Positions 25,034-34,774 of a stretch of DNA of 64,000 bases are shown piece by piece. The notes beneath the pieces are model-generated. The model searched no databases and had not been told where the DNA came from. It saw only the letters and a program-made list of their open reading frames with translations. This DNA is from Deltaproteobacteria bacterium (lineage in GTDB: Bacteria; Desulfobacterota; GWC2-55-46), in NCBI GenBank assembly GCA_016234935.1, contig JACRNL010000010.1:62001-126000 (forward strand), read 5' to 3'. The position numbers were made by a program, and so were the translations under genes. Within the stretch, counting starts at the first letter, position 1; the number at the start of each line of letters is the position of its first letter.

Positions 25034-25090
25034 CGGCAGCCGTTGTTTATGGTTTCAGTATATAAAAACCGTGATTAAAGGATAATTAAA
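25034..25090. repeat. leader repeat between the second small gene and the TlpA-like gene
   Basis: Second copy of the 24833-24893 sequence, with TATATAAAAACC in its centre. Because it separates two divergent genes it may hold promoters for both. Confidence 0.55.
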
Positions 25091-25684
25091 ATGAACAAAG
25101 TCCGTGACGGAGTCCGCAGATTTTTAAAAGGCTTCATCCTTCTTGCGGCGTTTGCCGTTGCCGGCTGCGGGGATAAAGGCCATGACGCGCCAAAGGGGGT
25201 TGAACCCCTTCAAGCCGTTTTCCCGAAGGTGCTCGCCGCCGGCAACCCAGCCGTTGACTTCCAATCAAAGGAAATGGACGGCACTCCGGTGCGCCTGTCC
25301 GCCTTCAGGGGCAAGGCCGTCATACTCTTTTTCTGGAGAATGAACTGTCCGGAATGCAAGGCATCCATGCCGTCGCTCGACGCGCTCGGCAAAAAATTCA
25401 AGGGGTTGAACCCCCTCAGGGGGCTTGTGATCATCGCGCTGAACGAGGACTCCATGCACAGCGCCGCGGTGGAGGAGGTGCAGGCATTCCTTCAAAATGG
25501 AAAGTTTTCCTTTAAGAACATCCGCGAGGAGGACGGCTACGTTGCGGAGGCATACAGCGTCTTCAAGGCCCCTCAGGCATTCGTGATAGGCAGAGACGGC
25601 GTCATCGCCGCCGTAAAGGAGGGCCGGACAGACTGGATGAGCGCGGAAAACGTCGGGATGATGGAACTCCTGCTGAAAAAATAA
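25091..25684 (+). CDS. TlpA/ResA-like thioredoxin lipoprotein with two family C insertions
   Basis: A 197-residue periplasmic thiol-disulfide protein. The N-terminal helix ends in FAVAGC, a lipobox (Cys26). The thioredoxin fold has WRMNCPECKASMP, active-site Cys86 and Cys89, and the cis-proline segment KAPQAFVIGRDG. Family members reduce cysteines in cytochrome c maturation or other envelope targets; the target here is unknown. Residues 36-41 (GVEPLQ) and 105-110 (GLNPLR) are encoded by family C units: the first in the linker after the lipid anchor, the second between the helix KKFK and strand GLVIIALN, where removal of 18 bp restores a normal sequence. Confidence 0.9.
   Translation: MNKVRDGVRRFLKGFILLAAFAVAGCGDKGHDAPKGVEPLQAVFPKVLAAGNPAVDFQSKEMDGTPVRLSAFRGKAVILFFWRMNCPECKASMPSLDALGKKFKGLNPLRGLVIIALNEDSMHSAAVEEVQAFLQNGKFSFKNIREEDGYVAEAYSVFKAPQAFVIGRDGVIAAVKEGRTDWMSAENVGMMELLLKK
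25192..25214. repeat. single family C unit in the TlpA-like gene (linker)
   Basis: One unit, GGGGTTGAACCCCTTCAA, read as GVEPLQ in the flexible segment between the lipid anchor and the thioredoxin domain. Confidence 0.9.
25402..25423. repeat. single family C unit in the TlpA-like gene (domain loop)
   Basis: GGGG (25402-25405), core TTGAACCCCCTCAG (25406-25419), GGGG (25420-25423). Deleting one GGGG plus the core (18 bp) joins KFK to GLVIIALN as in normal family members. Confidence 0.9.
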
Positions 25685-25709
25685 CGGCCTGCCCGTAAAA
25701 AACAGGCCG
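25685..25709 (+). terminator. weak terminator after the TlpA-like gene
   Basis: CGGCCTG and CAGGCCG form a 7-bp stem with loop CCCGTAAAAAA directly after the stop; the T-run is missing, so its efficiency is doubtful. Confidence 0.4.
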
Positions 25710-25783
25710 GGTCTCAATATCAGCGGCCCTTTCTCGCACGCGTCAACCCATCCGCGCTCAACGTTCAGCGGCGCGAAACCCCC

Positions 25784-25812
25784 GCTTCAGACATGCGAGG
25801 GCAGGCTTCAGT
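25784..25812. repeat. family E hairpin copy
   Basis: CCCCCGCTTCAGACATGCG followed by AGGGCAGGCT. Relatives are at 20396, 20507, 29141, 35818 and 59863. Confidence 0.65.
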
Positions 25813-25899
25813 TTCGCTGATTGTTAGTGCAGAGCGAACCTTCAGGGCCGCCATTATTCGGCGAGACGGAAGCCTCGCGCCGCATTTCTTATACGGAAG

Positions 25900-27693
25900 T
25901 CAACGATTCAGATATTTCTCGGCTTGCACTGCGCCCATATCATGCGCTTTTTTGAAGTTAATAGCCGCAAGCTCTCTGTCCCCAAGCCCGACGTAAGCCA
26001 GGCCGAGGTTCAGGTATGCCATGCCATGGTCCGGCGCAAGTTCAATAGATTTTTTGATATCCTCAGCCGCTTTTCCGTATTCTCCGCCATTAAGGTATGT
26101 GACGCCCCTGTCATGGTATGAAGCCGCGTCCTTTGGGTTCAGCTCTATCGCCCTGTTAAAATCCCGGACGGCCTTTTCCCTTTCGCCGGATTGCCCGTAT
26201 GCCCGCCCACGGGCAGTATAGGCATCGCCGTAATCCGGATAAATCCCTATCGCGATATCAAAATCCATAATCGCTCTTTTAAAATCCCCCATTTTCAGAT
26301 ACTCTCTCCCCCTGCTTAAATGTATTACGGGAATGCTGTCCGGAAATATCTCGATAGTCCGGCTCCAAAGGCTCAAGGTGTCTTTCCATACGCGTATCTG
26401 CCTGACCGTCAATGCCGAAAGGACAATCAGCACGGCTGCCGCAGCCGCGAAACAAAATGCCCTTGCCTGTTTTTTGTGCATGACCGCGAGATATCCGGCC
26501 CCAACCCCGGCCAGCATAAAAGGCCCAAGGCTTGGCAGATAGGCATACCTGTCCGCGGCGGCCTGTCCTCCTACCTGCACTATCCCTGACACTGGGATAA
26601 GCGTGATTATATAATAGAGCCACGCCGCCAGAAAAACCTTATGCCTTTTGGCCGTAACGATACACAGGATGGTGACAACCGCCAAAAGCGCTAAAGACCC
26701 TGCGTATTCATAATTAAGAAAATCTTTAACGGACGGGTCCGGATTGTAGTCGTACGGATAGTAAGGGGACAGGCCGAGCGGCACGATCATCTTGTAGAGA
26801 TAAAAGACAAAAGCCCTGAAAGCGATGAATATGCGTAATAAGACGGGAACATTCGCAAGCGGTATCAACGCATTTTTCTGCGCCCATACAGTAAGGAAAG
26901 AGGCGATTGCGGCCAAGATGAAGAAAGGTGTTTTTTCGGTAATGAGCCTGTATATCCCTTTAATGCCCGCTTTTACATCGGGTCTTTCAAGGGGATAAAA
27001 ATCAAGCACGAGCAGGACCGCCGGCAGCGTTATCGCCATGGGCTTGCTTAAGAGGGCGAGGATGAAGAAAAACAGCGCGCCGCCATAATATGCGCCCTTT
27101 TTAGCAGAACCGGCGGCGGCATACCTGAGGTAAGCCAGAATGGTCAAGATAAAAAAGAAGGCGCTTAAAACGTCTTTTCTTTCAGACACCCATGCGACGG
27201 ATTCGACGTGCAACGGATGGAGGCCGAAAAGCAGCGCGGCAACAAGCCCGGCGGCAAGCTCGAAAAGTCCGGCAGACCCTTCCATCCGCCTGCCGCCCGC
27301 CCGCGCGAGCTCAAAGGTCAGAATAAACACCAGGGCTGTATTTACGGCATGAAAAAGTATATTTACAAAATGGTAGCCCCAGGGGTCCAGTCCCCATATC
27401 GCGTAGTCTACGGCGTAGGACAGGATTGTCAGCGGATGCCAGTTGCCGTTTACGGGCGTTGTAAAAATGTAATTGAAAAAAGCTGAGTTGATGGATTGTA
27501 TGGCGGCGTTTTCATAGACATACGCCGGGTCATCCCATCCGACGAACCCGTTCCAAAGAGCGGGGATGTATACGATAAACGTAATCAACGCGGATAAAAC
27601 CGCCGCGCATAGTGTGGCTTTTTTACTGACAGGAAAGCCGATGACGCTGTCTTTGTCTGATAATGGCATTTTCATTAACTCGCAATGCGGCAT
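25900..27693 (-). CDS. polytopic membrane protein with C-terminal TPR repeats (TMTC-like)
   Basis: A 597-residue protein. About ten membrane helices fill residues 25-425, beginning with a GWDDPAYVYEN loop after helix 1 and a GLHPLHVESVAWVSERKDVL segment, the marks of the DUF1736/TMTC-type glycosyltransferase-like family (GT-C fold, related to protein O-mannosyltransferases). Residues 445-597 hold four TPR repeats (SIPVIHLSRGREYLKMGDFK, YTARGRAYGQSGEREKAV, YHDRGVTYLNGGEYGKAA, YLNLGLAYVGLGDRELAA). A role in lipid-linked sugar transfer to proteins is likely by family; the substrate is unknown. Confidence 0.8.
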   Translation of the reverse strand: MPHCELMKMPLSDKDSVIGFPVSKKATLCAAVLSALITFIVYIPALWNGFVGWDDPAYVYENAAIQSINSAFFNYIFTTPVNGNWHPLTILSYAVDYAIWGLDPWGYHFVNILFHAVNTALVFILTFELARAGGRRMEGSAGLFELAAGLVAALLFGLHPLHVESVAWVSERKDVLSAFFFILTILAYLRYAAAGSAKKGAYYGGALFFFILALLSKPMAITLPAVLLVLDFYPLERPDVKAGIKGIYRLITEKTPFFILAAIASFLTVWAQKNALIPLANVPVLLRIFIAFRAFVFYLYKMIVPLGLSPYYPYDYNPDPSVKDFLNYEYAGSLALLAVVTILCIVTAKRHKVFLAAWLYYIITLIPVSGIVQVGGQAAADRYAYLPSLGPFMLAGVGAGYLAVMHKKQARAFCFAAAAAVLIVLSALTVRQIRVWKDTLSLWSRTIEIFPDSIPVIHLSRGREYLKMGDFKRAIMDFDIAIGIYPDYGDAYTARGRAYGQSGEREKAVRDFNRAIELNPKDAASYHDRGVTYLNGGEYGKAAEDIKKSIELAPDHGMAYLNLGLAYVGLGDRELAAINFKKAHDMGAVQAEKYLNR

Positions 27694-27786
27694 GCGCTGC
27701 GGGGCAAGTGAACTGTCTTTTTACGCATCACACATAAGGGCTTCAATGGGTTGCCCCCTTCCAGCGCAAGAAGGGGCTCAGCCCCT

Positions 27787-29085
27787 CTACATCCCCTTCA
27801 CCTCCGGCATCTTCAGGGCTTTATTTCTGTAACTCAGGTTCATGCCGATACGGTAGACCAGGCCGCGGCGGCTTCGAAGGCAGCGCTTCAGAATGTTCTT
27901 TGTTTTATAGGTCTCGCGGAATATCCAGAAGTAGCCCCTCTGGAGCTCCTCTGCCGTCATGCCTTTGGGCTGGAAAACGACCTCGCCGGTATGGTACTTC
28001 GCCCAATCATGGTCTGTTATGCGGCCTTCTTTTTCAAGGGTGCGGTAGGTGACGGTGCCGGGCAGCGGCGTGAGGATGTGAAACTGCGCGGCGTCTATGT
28101 TGTTTTCCATTATAAAATCAAAGGTGCTCTTGAATACGGTTTTGTCGTCGTCGTCGAGGCCGAAGACGAAACTGCCGACGATGTTTATCCCTGCGCCGTG
28201 TATCTTCTTAATCGCCTCTTTGTAACCCTTTGCGGAGTTCCAGCCCTTATGCATCTGGTCAAGGTTCTTCTGCGATAACGATTCTATGCCTATGAAGGCG
28301 TACCTGCCGCCGCTTTCGTAGTAGAGCCGCAAAAGCTCCGGGTCTTTCGCCATTGTGATGGACGCCTGAGAACCCCAGATGCGCTTCATGGGCTTTAGCC
28401 TCTCGAAAAGCTCCTTGGCGTAATTCGCCCTTCCGACGATATTGTCGTCAACAAAGAAAAAATGGTTTGTGTCAAAGGTCTCGATGTCGGCGATTACATC
28501 GTCAATCGGCCTTACCCTGAACTCATTTCCGAAAAAAGCCGTCACCGCGCAGTAGTCGCAGTTAAAGGGGCATCCCCTCGTGGCCTGCAGGGTGTTAAAG
28601 CCGGACAGATACATCTTTCTGTCAACAAGCTCTCTTCTTGGATGGGGCATGCCCTTCATATCGCAGAGCCTTTCGGCCTTGTATCTATCCTTCAGCGCGC
28701 CGCGCTTAAAATCACTGAGCAACCCCTCCCAGACGAGCTCCGCCTCGCCTATGACTACGCAGTCGGCGTGCTTTAACGCCTCGTCCGGCATGGCAGACAC
28801 ATGCACGCCGCCCATGACGACCTTGACGCCTTTTCTCCTGAAGTTGTCAGCTATCTCATAGGCGCCGGGCATCTCGGCGGTGAAGCCGGTTATGCCCACG
28901 AGATCGGCCTTTGCGTTGTAATCAACGGGCCTTGCCCTCGCGTCAAGTATCTCGACCTCCCAGTCCTTCGGCGTTAGCGCGGCAATGGTCGGCAGGTTAA
29001 GCCGCATGAAACCGGCCTTGCCGCTTTTTGAGAGCTTGCCCCAGTAGCCGCGGTCATTTCTGGGCAGTATCAGAAGAAGTTTCAT
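27787..29085 (-). CDS. B12-binding radical SAM protein
   Basis: With the start at ATG 29085 (MKLLLILPRNDRGYWGKLSK) the protein has 432 residues. Residues 1-140 look like a cobalamin-binding Rossmann domain (LVGITGFTAEMPGAYEIADN, VVMGGVHVSAMPDEAL). TRGCPFNCDYCAVTAFFG carries the CxxxCxxC cluster motif of radical SAM enzymes, followed by the barrel (FFVDDNIVG, AFIGIESLSQKNLDQM, IVGSFVFGLDDDD). Members include hopanoid, methyltransferase and lipid-modifying enzymes; I cannot choose among them. The frame extends upstream through a family A/E remnant that supplies an extra 18 unlikely residues. Confidence 0.85.
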   Translation of the reverse strand: MKLLLILPRNDRGYWGKLSKSGKAGFMRLNLPTIAALTPKDWEVEILDARARPVDYNAKADLVGITGFTAEMPGAYEIADNFRRKGVKVVMGGVHVSAMPDEALKHADCVVIGEAELVWEGLLSDFKRGALKDRYKAERLCDMKGMPHPRRELVDRKMYLSGFNTLQATRGCPFNCDYCAVTAFFGNEFRVRPIDDVIADIETFDTNHFFFVDDNIVGRANYAKELFERLKPMKRIWGSQASITMAKDPELLRLYYESGGRYAFIGIESLSQKNLDQMHKGWNSAKGYKEAIKKIHGAGINIVGSFVFGLDDDDKTVFKSTFDFIMENNIDAAQFHILTPLPGTVTYRTLEKEGRITDHDWAKYHTGEVVFQPKGMTAEELQRGYFWIFRETYKTKNILKRCLRSRRGLVYRIGMNLSYRNKALKMPEVKGM

Positions 29086-29111
29086 TAAAACGCCTTTATG
29101 TTGATGAGCTT

Positions 29112-29197
29112 TTGGTATGCAGACGAGAAACGAAGACAATCATGCCCCCGCAGGCTTTAAGCGGGAAGTTGTTGATGGAGCGCTTGAGGCAGCCTGT
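29112..29197. repeat. degenerate family A remnant with family E hairpin
   Basis: GACGAGAAACGAAGACAAT is followed by a family E hairpin (CATGCCCCCGCAGGC to GCGGGAAG, 29141-29167) and the end GCGCTTGAGGCAGCCTG. It ends at the stop codon of the next minus-strand gene, as other family A copies do. Confidence 0.75.
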
Positions 29198-29511
29198 CAG
29201 AGTACCTTAACATAAACATCCCCATCGTCCCATTCTATCTTTGTTGCTCTCTTGCCTTCAAGAACGACCCTTCCGGCAGTTGATTTAACAGGCGCGTTCT
29301 CTTTTCCGCCGCCGCGATTCCACTTTACATGAACATATATGTTTTTGCCTTCCGTATTCGCGGGCAGGAACAGCCCGATACTGGTCTCCGTAACTCCGTT
29401 CTTGTGAATGAAGCAATAGACGAACCTGTCGTCAACCTGTGTGATGACGTAATGATGTTTTTCTTTTTTTGACAGCCAGGCGCCGCTGATGTCAGGGAAC
29501 TTCATATCCAT
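29197..29511 (-). CDS. small hypothetical protein after proS
   Basis: About 104 residues from ATG 29511 (MDMKFPDISGAWLSKKEKHH); GTG 29520 and TTG 29538 are alternatives, the latter overlapping the end of proS. The sequence is strand-rich (HYVITQVDDRFVYCFIHKNG, RVVLEGKRATKIEWDDGDVY) with no signal peptide, membrane helix or motif that I recognise. It may be a small beta-barrel or sandwich. It follows proS with 10 bp or less between them, so is cotranscribed with it. Confidence 0.6.
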   Translation of the reverse strand: MDMKFPDISGAWLSKKEKHHYVITQVDDRFVYCFIHKNGVTETSIGLFLPANTEGKNIYVHVKWNRGGGKENAPVKSTAGRVVLEGKRATKIEWDDGDVYVKVL

Positions 29512-29521
29512 AAATTTCACA

Positions 29522-31228
29522 TCAAGACCGCCCCGCAAGCCGCCGCACCTCTTCGGCGGCCTCGCTTACCTTGACGAGCTTGACCTCGGCGTGCTTTCTC
29601 TCCTTTATCTCGACCATGCCTTCCTTTAAATTCCTCTCTCCGACGGCAACCCGGACGGGTATGCCGATAAGGTCGGCGTCCTTGAACTTCACCCCGGCCC
29701 TTTCGTCCCTGTCGTCAAGGAGGCAGTCGATGCCGGCGTCATTAAGAGCCGAGTAGAGGGCCTCGGCGGCCTTAACCGTGCCTTCATCCTTCACGTTCAC
29801 AGGGACGACCTCGCAGGCGAACGGGGAAAGCGGTTTTGGCCAGATGATGCCGGACTCGTCGTGGTTCTGCTCTATGGACGCCGCGGCAGTCCTGCCGATG
29901 CCGATGCCGTAACAGCCCATGACAATGGGCCTTGACTTTCCCTGCTCGTCAAGGAAGGTCGCGCCCATCTTCTCGCTGTACTTCGTGCCTAGCTTGAAGA
30001 TGTGTCCGACCTCTATACCCCTCTTGATGCGCAGCGTCCCTGAGCACCTTGGGCAGACGTCGCCGTCCCTGACCACGCGCAGATCGGCGTAGTCCGCCTT
30101 AAAGTCGCGCTCCGCGCATACATTCACGAAGTGCGTATCTGATTCATTGGCGCCCGTGACCGCGCCTGACATCCCGCGCACGCTGAAGTCGGCGTATATC
30201 TTCACATCAAGGCCGATGGGCCCGGCAAAACCGGACGGCGCCTTCGTCGCCTCTCTCACTTTTTGTTCGCCGGCAAGCCGCGCAAAGGCCAGGTCAAGCT
30301 CCCTTTTGAGCTTGAATTCGTTAAGTTCATGGTCTCCGCGCACAAGCGCGGCGACAATGCCCTTGTCAGTTTCGTAGATGAGCGTCTTGATGAACCTCGC
30401 GGGCGTTACCTTTAAAAACGCGCTTACGTCTTCAACGCTCTTTTTACCGGGCGTCCTCACCGCCTCGACGGCCTTTAGATCAGACGGGATAGCCGCCTTT
30501 TTCTCCGGCTGGCGCGTCTGGGCCCTCTCGGTGTTGGCCGCGTAGTCGCATGAGTTGCATGTTGCGATGGCGTCCTCGCCCGTTTCGGCAAGCACCATGA
30601 ACTCATGCGAGAACCTGCCGCCTATCGTCCCTGTCTCGGCCTCGACCGCGCGAAAGGACAGGCCGCACCTGTCGAATATCCTTGAATAGGCGTCGTACAT
30701 GTTGCGGTATTCCTTCTCCGCGCTGTCGTCGTCCGCGTGAAAGGAATAGGCGTCCTTCATTATGAATTCCCTGCCGCGCATAAGGCCGAAGCGCGGACGG
30801 ATTTCATCCCTGAACTTCGTCTGTATCTGGTAAATGTTCTTCGGCAGGTCGCGATATGAGCGCAATGTGCCCCTTACCATGTCGGTTATAATCTCTTCAT
30901 GCGTCGGGCCGAGGCAGAACTCCCTGCCGTGGCGGTCCTGAAGCCTCAAAAGCTCCTTGCCGTATTCCTCCCACCTGCCGCTTTCCTTCCATAATTCGGC
31001 GGGAAGAACAAGCGGCATCATGACCTCCTGGCCCCCTGCCCTGTTCATCTCCGAACGGACTATGCCTTCGACCTTTTGTATGACGCGAAGCCCGAGCGGC
31101 AGAAGGTTGTAAATGCCGGCGGCGACCTTTCTTATCATTCCGGCCCTGATCATCAAACGATGGCTTATAACCTCGGCGTCAGCCGGCGCCTCGCGCAAAG
31201 TCGGCAGCAGCATCCTTGAAAAACGCAT
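29522..31228 (-). CDS. proS: prolyl-tRNA synthetase, bacterial type with editing domain
   Basis: Class II synthetase charging tRNA-Pro, 568 residues. LMIRAGMIRKVAAGIYNLLP and LGPTHEEIITDMVRG (motif 2 region), TKFRDEIRPRFGLMRGREFIMKDAYSFH, and GCYGIGIGRTAAASIEQNHD (motif 3). Between motifs 2 and 3 (about residues 235-385) lies the YbaK-like insertion domain that hydrolyses Ala-tRNA-Pro, with SVEDVSAFLKVTPARFIKTL and GMSGAVTGANE. CPRCSGTL is an extra zinc-like pair. The tRNA-Pro(GGG) gene lies in the same window at 15664. Confidence 0.97.
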   Translation of the reverse strand: MRFSRMLLPTLREAPADAEVISHRLMIRAGMIRKVAAGIYNLLPLGLRVIQKVEGIVRSEMNRAGGQEVMMPLVLPAELWKESGRWEEYGKELLRLQDRHGREFCLGPTHEEIITDMVRGTLRSYRDLPKNIYQIQTKFRDEIRPRFGLMRGREFIMKDAYSFHADDDSAEKEYRNMYDAYSRIFDRCGLSFRAVEAETGTIGGRFSHEFMVLAETGEDAIATCNSCDYAANTERAQTRQPEKKAAIPSDLKAVEAVRTPGKKSVEDVSAFLKVTPARFIKTLIYETDKGIVAALVRGDHELNEFKLKRELDLAFARLAGEQKVREATKAPSGFAGPIGLDVKIYADFSVRGMSGAVTGANESDTHFVNVCAERDFKADYADLRVVRDGDVCPRCSGTLRIKRGIEVGHIFKLGTKYSEKMGATFLDEQGKSRPIVMGCYGIGIGRTAAASIEQNHDESGIIWPKPLSPFACEVVPVNVKDEGTVKAAEALYSALNDAGIDCLLDDRDERAGVKFKDADLIGIPVRVAVGERNLKEGMVEIKERKHAEVKLVKVSEAAEEVRRLAGRS

Positions 31229-31344
31229 GGTGTCCCCTGTTTTTTAACTGAATCTTTGAGCGGGATTTAACGGCAATCGCTTCTTACGGCATTCCCCTTC
31301 CGATGTTACGGGGCATGGGAACGATAAACGGTGAAAAACATTAT

Positions 31345-31399
31345 TGTAAAATCCCCTTGAAGGGGTTCAACCCCCTCAGTCCCACTTTTACAAAGGAAG
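31345..31399. repeat. family G arm filled by one family C unit
   Basis: TGTAAAATCCCC is followed by 18 bp (TTGAAGGGGTTCAACCCC, 31357-31374) and then CTCAGTCCCACTTTTACAAA. At 11914-11950 the same flanks are joined directly as AAAATCCCCCTCAGTCCCCC. Confidence 0.9.
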
Positions 31400-31408
31400 T
31401 ATTTTTAT

Positions 31409-31487
31409 CCCTCCCCAGCACCACTTTCCGTTACCGGCATATGTATCTGATAGAAATGTTAGCGCCGGAAAGTGGTGCTGGGGAGGG
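31409..31487. repeat. family D inverted repeat (22-bp perfect arms)
   Basis: Left arm begins CCCTCCCCAGCACCACTTTC (31409-31430), right arm ends AAGTGGTGCTGGGGAGGG (31466-31487). Relatives occur inside cheA (57736-57808) and mrdA and between mreC and mreD. With the family G/C element it makes up the 327-bp gap between ppiD and proS. Confidence 0.85.
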
Positions 31488-31555
31488 TAGGGAGGATTTG
31501 ATGTTTCAATGTGTCCCAACACCGAGACCGGATCAATCAAAAAGGCTGGCTTATC

Positions 31556-33478
31556 CTACATGTTCTGCTCAAAGACCTCTATCTTCGTCTTTGCCCTCAG
31601 CTCGGCAAGCCACTTCTTCAAAGCCTCCTGCTGTTTTTGCGCGATGAGGCGCGCCCTGATATCTTCTTTCCTTGACACGAGGCCGTTCTCGTCGGCATCC
31701 TGAGTGTCTTTGAGCTTGAGGATGTAGTATTTATTATTGCGCAGCACGAGCTCCGGATAGTTCGGCGCGTCCTTTTTCAGGTCAAATATCTTTTCAGCCT
31801 CGCCGATGCCCGCGCCTATCTTCGGGATGACGCCGTCGCCGCGCTTGAAAAAACCGGTCTCCGAGACGGCATACTTCTCGTTTTTGGCGATAGCCCTGAT
31901 ATCTTCCCCGCCCCTTATCCTCGTCAATATCCCCTCGGCCCCTGTCCTGGCCTCCGCGAGGGATTTTTCCAGCAGCATCCTCTCCTTCACCTTGCCGGCG
32001 ACGTCTTTGTAGCCTAGCACGCTGGAATCCTCTCTCTGTAGGGCCTTGAATACATATACGCCCTTGTCGGTCTCAACCGGGCCGCTGACGCCGCCGTCCT
32101 TGAGCAGGAACAGGGCTTCCCTGAGCTTGACGTCCTTTGCCAGTTCCCCTCCGATGCCGGTCTCGGTGACAAGGCCGGTCGTGCCGGTGCGCGCGCCCTT
32201 CACCTTTGACGCCGCCTTTTTAAGGGCCGCAACGTCTTTAGCCTCTTTAAAAGCGCCGTCAAACTCTCTGGCCGAATCTCTGGCAAGGCTCCACGCCTTT
32301 TGCTTTGCGAGCATCTTTCTTATCATGGGCTCGACCTCTTTCACCGGCAGCCGCCTTGACTCCTGCCTGTCTTGGACAAGTATTATGTGATAACCGAATT
32401 CGGTCTGGACAAGCCCGCTCATATCGCCCTTTTTCATCCCAAGGGCCGCGTCTTCAAAGGGCTTTACCATCATGCCCTTTGAGAACCAGCCCAGGTCTCC
32501 GCCGTGCGAGCCTGAGCCCTTGTCGTCGGAATATTTTTTGGCAAGCTCGGCGAACTTCTCTCCCTTTTTAAGCCGGGCAAGCATCTCGCCCGCCTTGTCC
32601 GCGGCGGCCTTTTTGGCCTTTGCAAGGTCCTTTTCATTTTCATCCGGCTTTATAAGGATATGCCGCGCCTTGACCCTCGGCGGCAGTTCAAACCTTTTCT
32701 CGTTCTTTGCGTAATAATCCTTTATTTCGTCCTCGGTCACCTTTACATGCTTTGCAAGCTCTTCAAAACCGGCGTATGAGTAAAATGCGTTTACCCTTGC
32801 CGGCGTCAGAAAATCCGAAGAATTCTTCTGAAGAAATGCCTTTGCCTCGTCGTCCGTAACCTTCACGGCGGATGCGAAGCGCGACGGAGGAACTTCGATA
32901 TATTCAAGGTTTATCTTGCGCATCTCCATCAGATACGCGTCCCTTACCTCGTCGTCCGCAACCTTGACGCCCTCGGCGACCTTGCCCTGAATCTTAGTCG
33001 CGGCAATCTCGTCCTTTATGGACTTTTCGAATTCGGCGGCGTTCAGGCGATTTTCCTTTAAAGTCCTCTGGTACAGGTCATTGTCAAACACCCCGTTTTG
33101 CTGAAATACCTGCATGGCGGCTACGGCGCCCTGCACATCCTTGTCGCTGATTAAGATGCCCTGCCTGTCGGCCTCCTGCACCGCGAGCGCCCTGTTTATA
33201 AGGCCGTCAAGCGTCCTTTTCTTCAGGTCAAGCTTTTTCAGCATCTCGTCGTTTAACTGGCCCTTGAAGATGTTCCGGAAGTATTCCGTTTGCCGGCGCA
33301 GTACGTTCTCGTAATCCTTCGCGGATATCCTTTCCCCGCCGACAACGGCCACCAGGCCCTGTCGGCCCCCCTCTTTATCGCCGCTGCCTCCGCCCCAGAA
33401 TATAAAAACGAGTATAATTATGCCCAGCGCGATGAGGACATAGACCGAACTGCTTCTTTTTCTTATATACTCAAGCAT
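31556..33478 (-). CDS. ppiD: PpiD/SurA-type periplasmic peptidyl-prolyl isomerase
   Basis: Start set at ATG 33478 (MLEYIRKRSSSVYVLIALGI) with GGAGGG before it, giving 640 residues. One membrane anchor (about 12-32), then an N-terminal chaperone region (AVVGGERISAKDYENVLRRQ) and a parvulin-type rotamase domain (about 285-385: ARHILIK, GEKFAELAKKYSDDKGSGSH, GGDLGWFSKGMMVKPFEDAA, TEFGYHIILV). A second, decayed rotamase-like region follows. PpiD assists folding of proteins leaving the Sec translocon. It is divergent from mreB. Confidence 0.9.
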   Translation of the reverse strand: MLEYIRKRSSSVYVLIALGIIILVFIFWGGGSGDKEGGRQGLVAVVGGERISAKDYENVLRRQTEYFRNIFKGQLNDEMLKKLDLKKRTLDGLINRALAVQEADRQGILISDKDVQGAVAAMQVFQQNGVFDNDLYQRTLKENRLNAAEFEKSIKDEIAATKIQGKVAEGVKVADDEVRDAYLMEMRKINLEYIEVPPSRFASAVKVTDDEAKAFLQKNSSDFLTPARVNAFYSYAGFEELAKHVKVTEDEIKDYYAKNEKRFELPPRVKARHILIKPDENEKDLAKAKKAAADKAGEMLARLKKGEKFAELAKKYSDDKGSGSHGGDLGWFSKGMMVKPFEDAALGMKKGDMSGLVQTEFGYHIILVQDRQESRRLPVKEVEPMIRKMLAKQKAWSLARDSAREFDGAFKEAKDVAALKKAASKVKGARTGTTGLVTETGIGGELAKDVKLREALFLLKDGGVSGPVETDKGVYVFKALQREDSSVLGYKDVAGKVKERMLLEKSLAEARTGAEGILTRIRGGEDIRAIAKNEKYAVSETGFFKRGDGVIPKIGAGIGEAEKIFDLKKDAPNYPELVLRNNKYYILKLKDTQDADENGLVSRKEDIRARLIAQKQQEALKKWLAELRAKTKIEVFEQNM

Positions 33479-33592
33479 TAAATCCCTCCATTGTCTCCCT
33501 GCGGCATTGCCGCCAGGGCTGTTTTTTCCGAAATAATAAGACATCATAAATAATTTTCTTTTTAAATTCAACTTATTTGTGGAATTTTCCTC

Positions 33593-33622
33593 TTGCCAAT
33601 GCTTTTGCTTTTCTGATATTAT
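33593..33622 (+). promoter_or_regulatory. candidate sigma-70 promoter of the mre operon
   Basis: TTGCCA (33593-33598), an 18-bp spacer and TATTAT (33617-33622) lie about 40 bp upstream of the mreB ATG, in the AT-rich divergent spacer shared with ppiD. Confidence 0.5.
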
Positions 33623-33645
33623 TTTAAGATTAAGTAAAATCGTAA

Positions 33646-34698
<1,053 letters not shown>

Positions 34699-34774
34699 CA
34701 GGCCAATAAACAATCGTCAGGCTTCGCCCCATCGCTCTTGTGTTCATTGATTATTGATTCATACGGTGCTTGCC

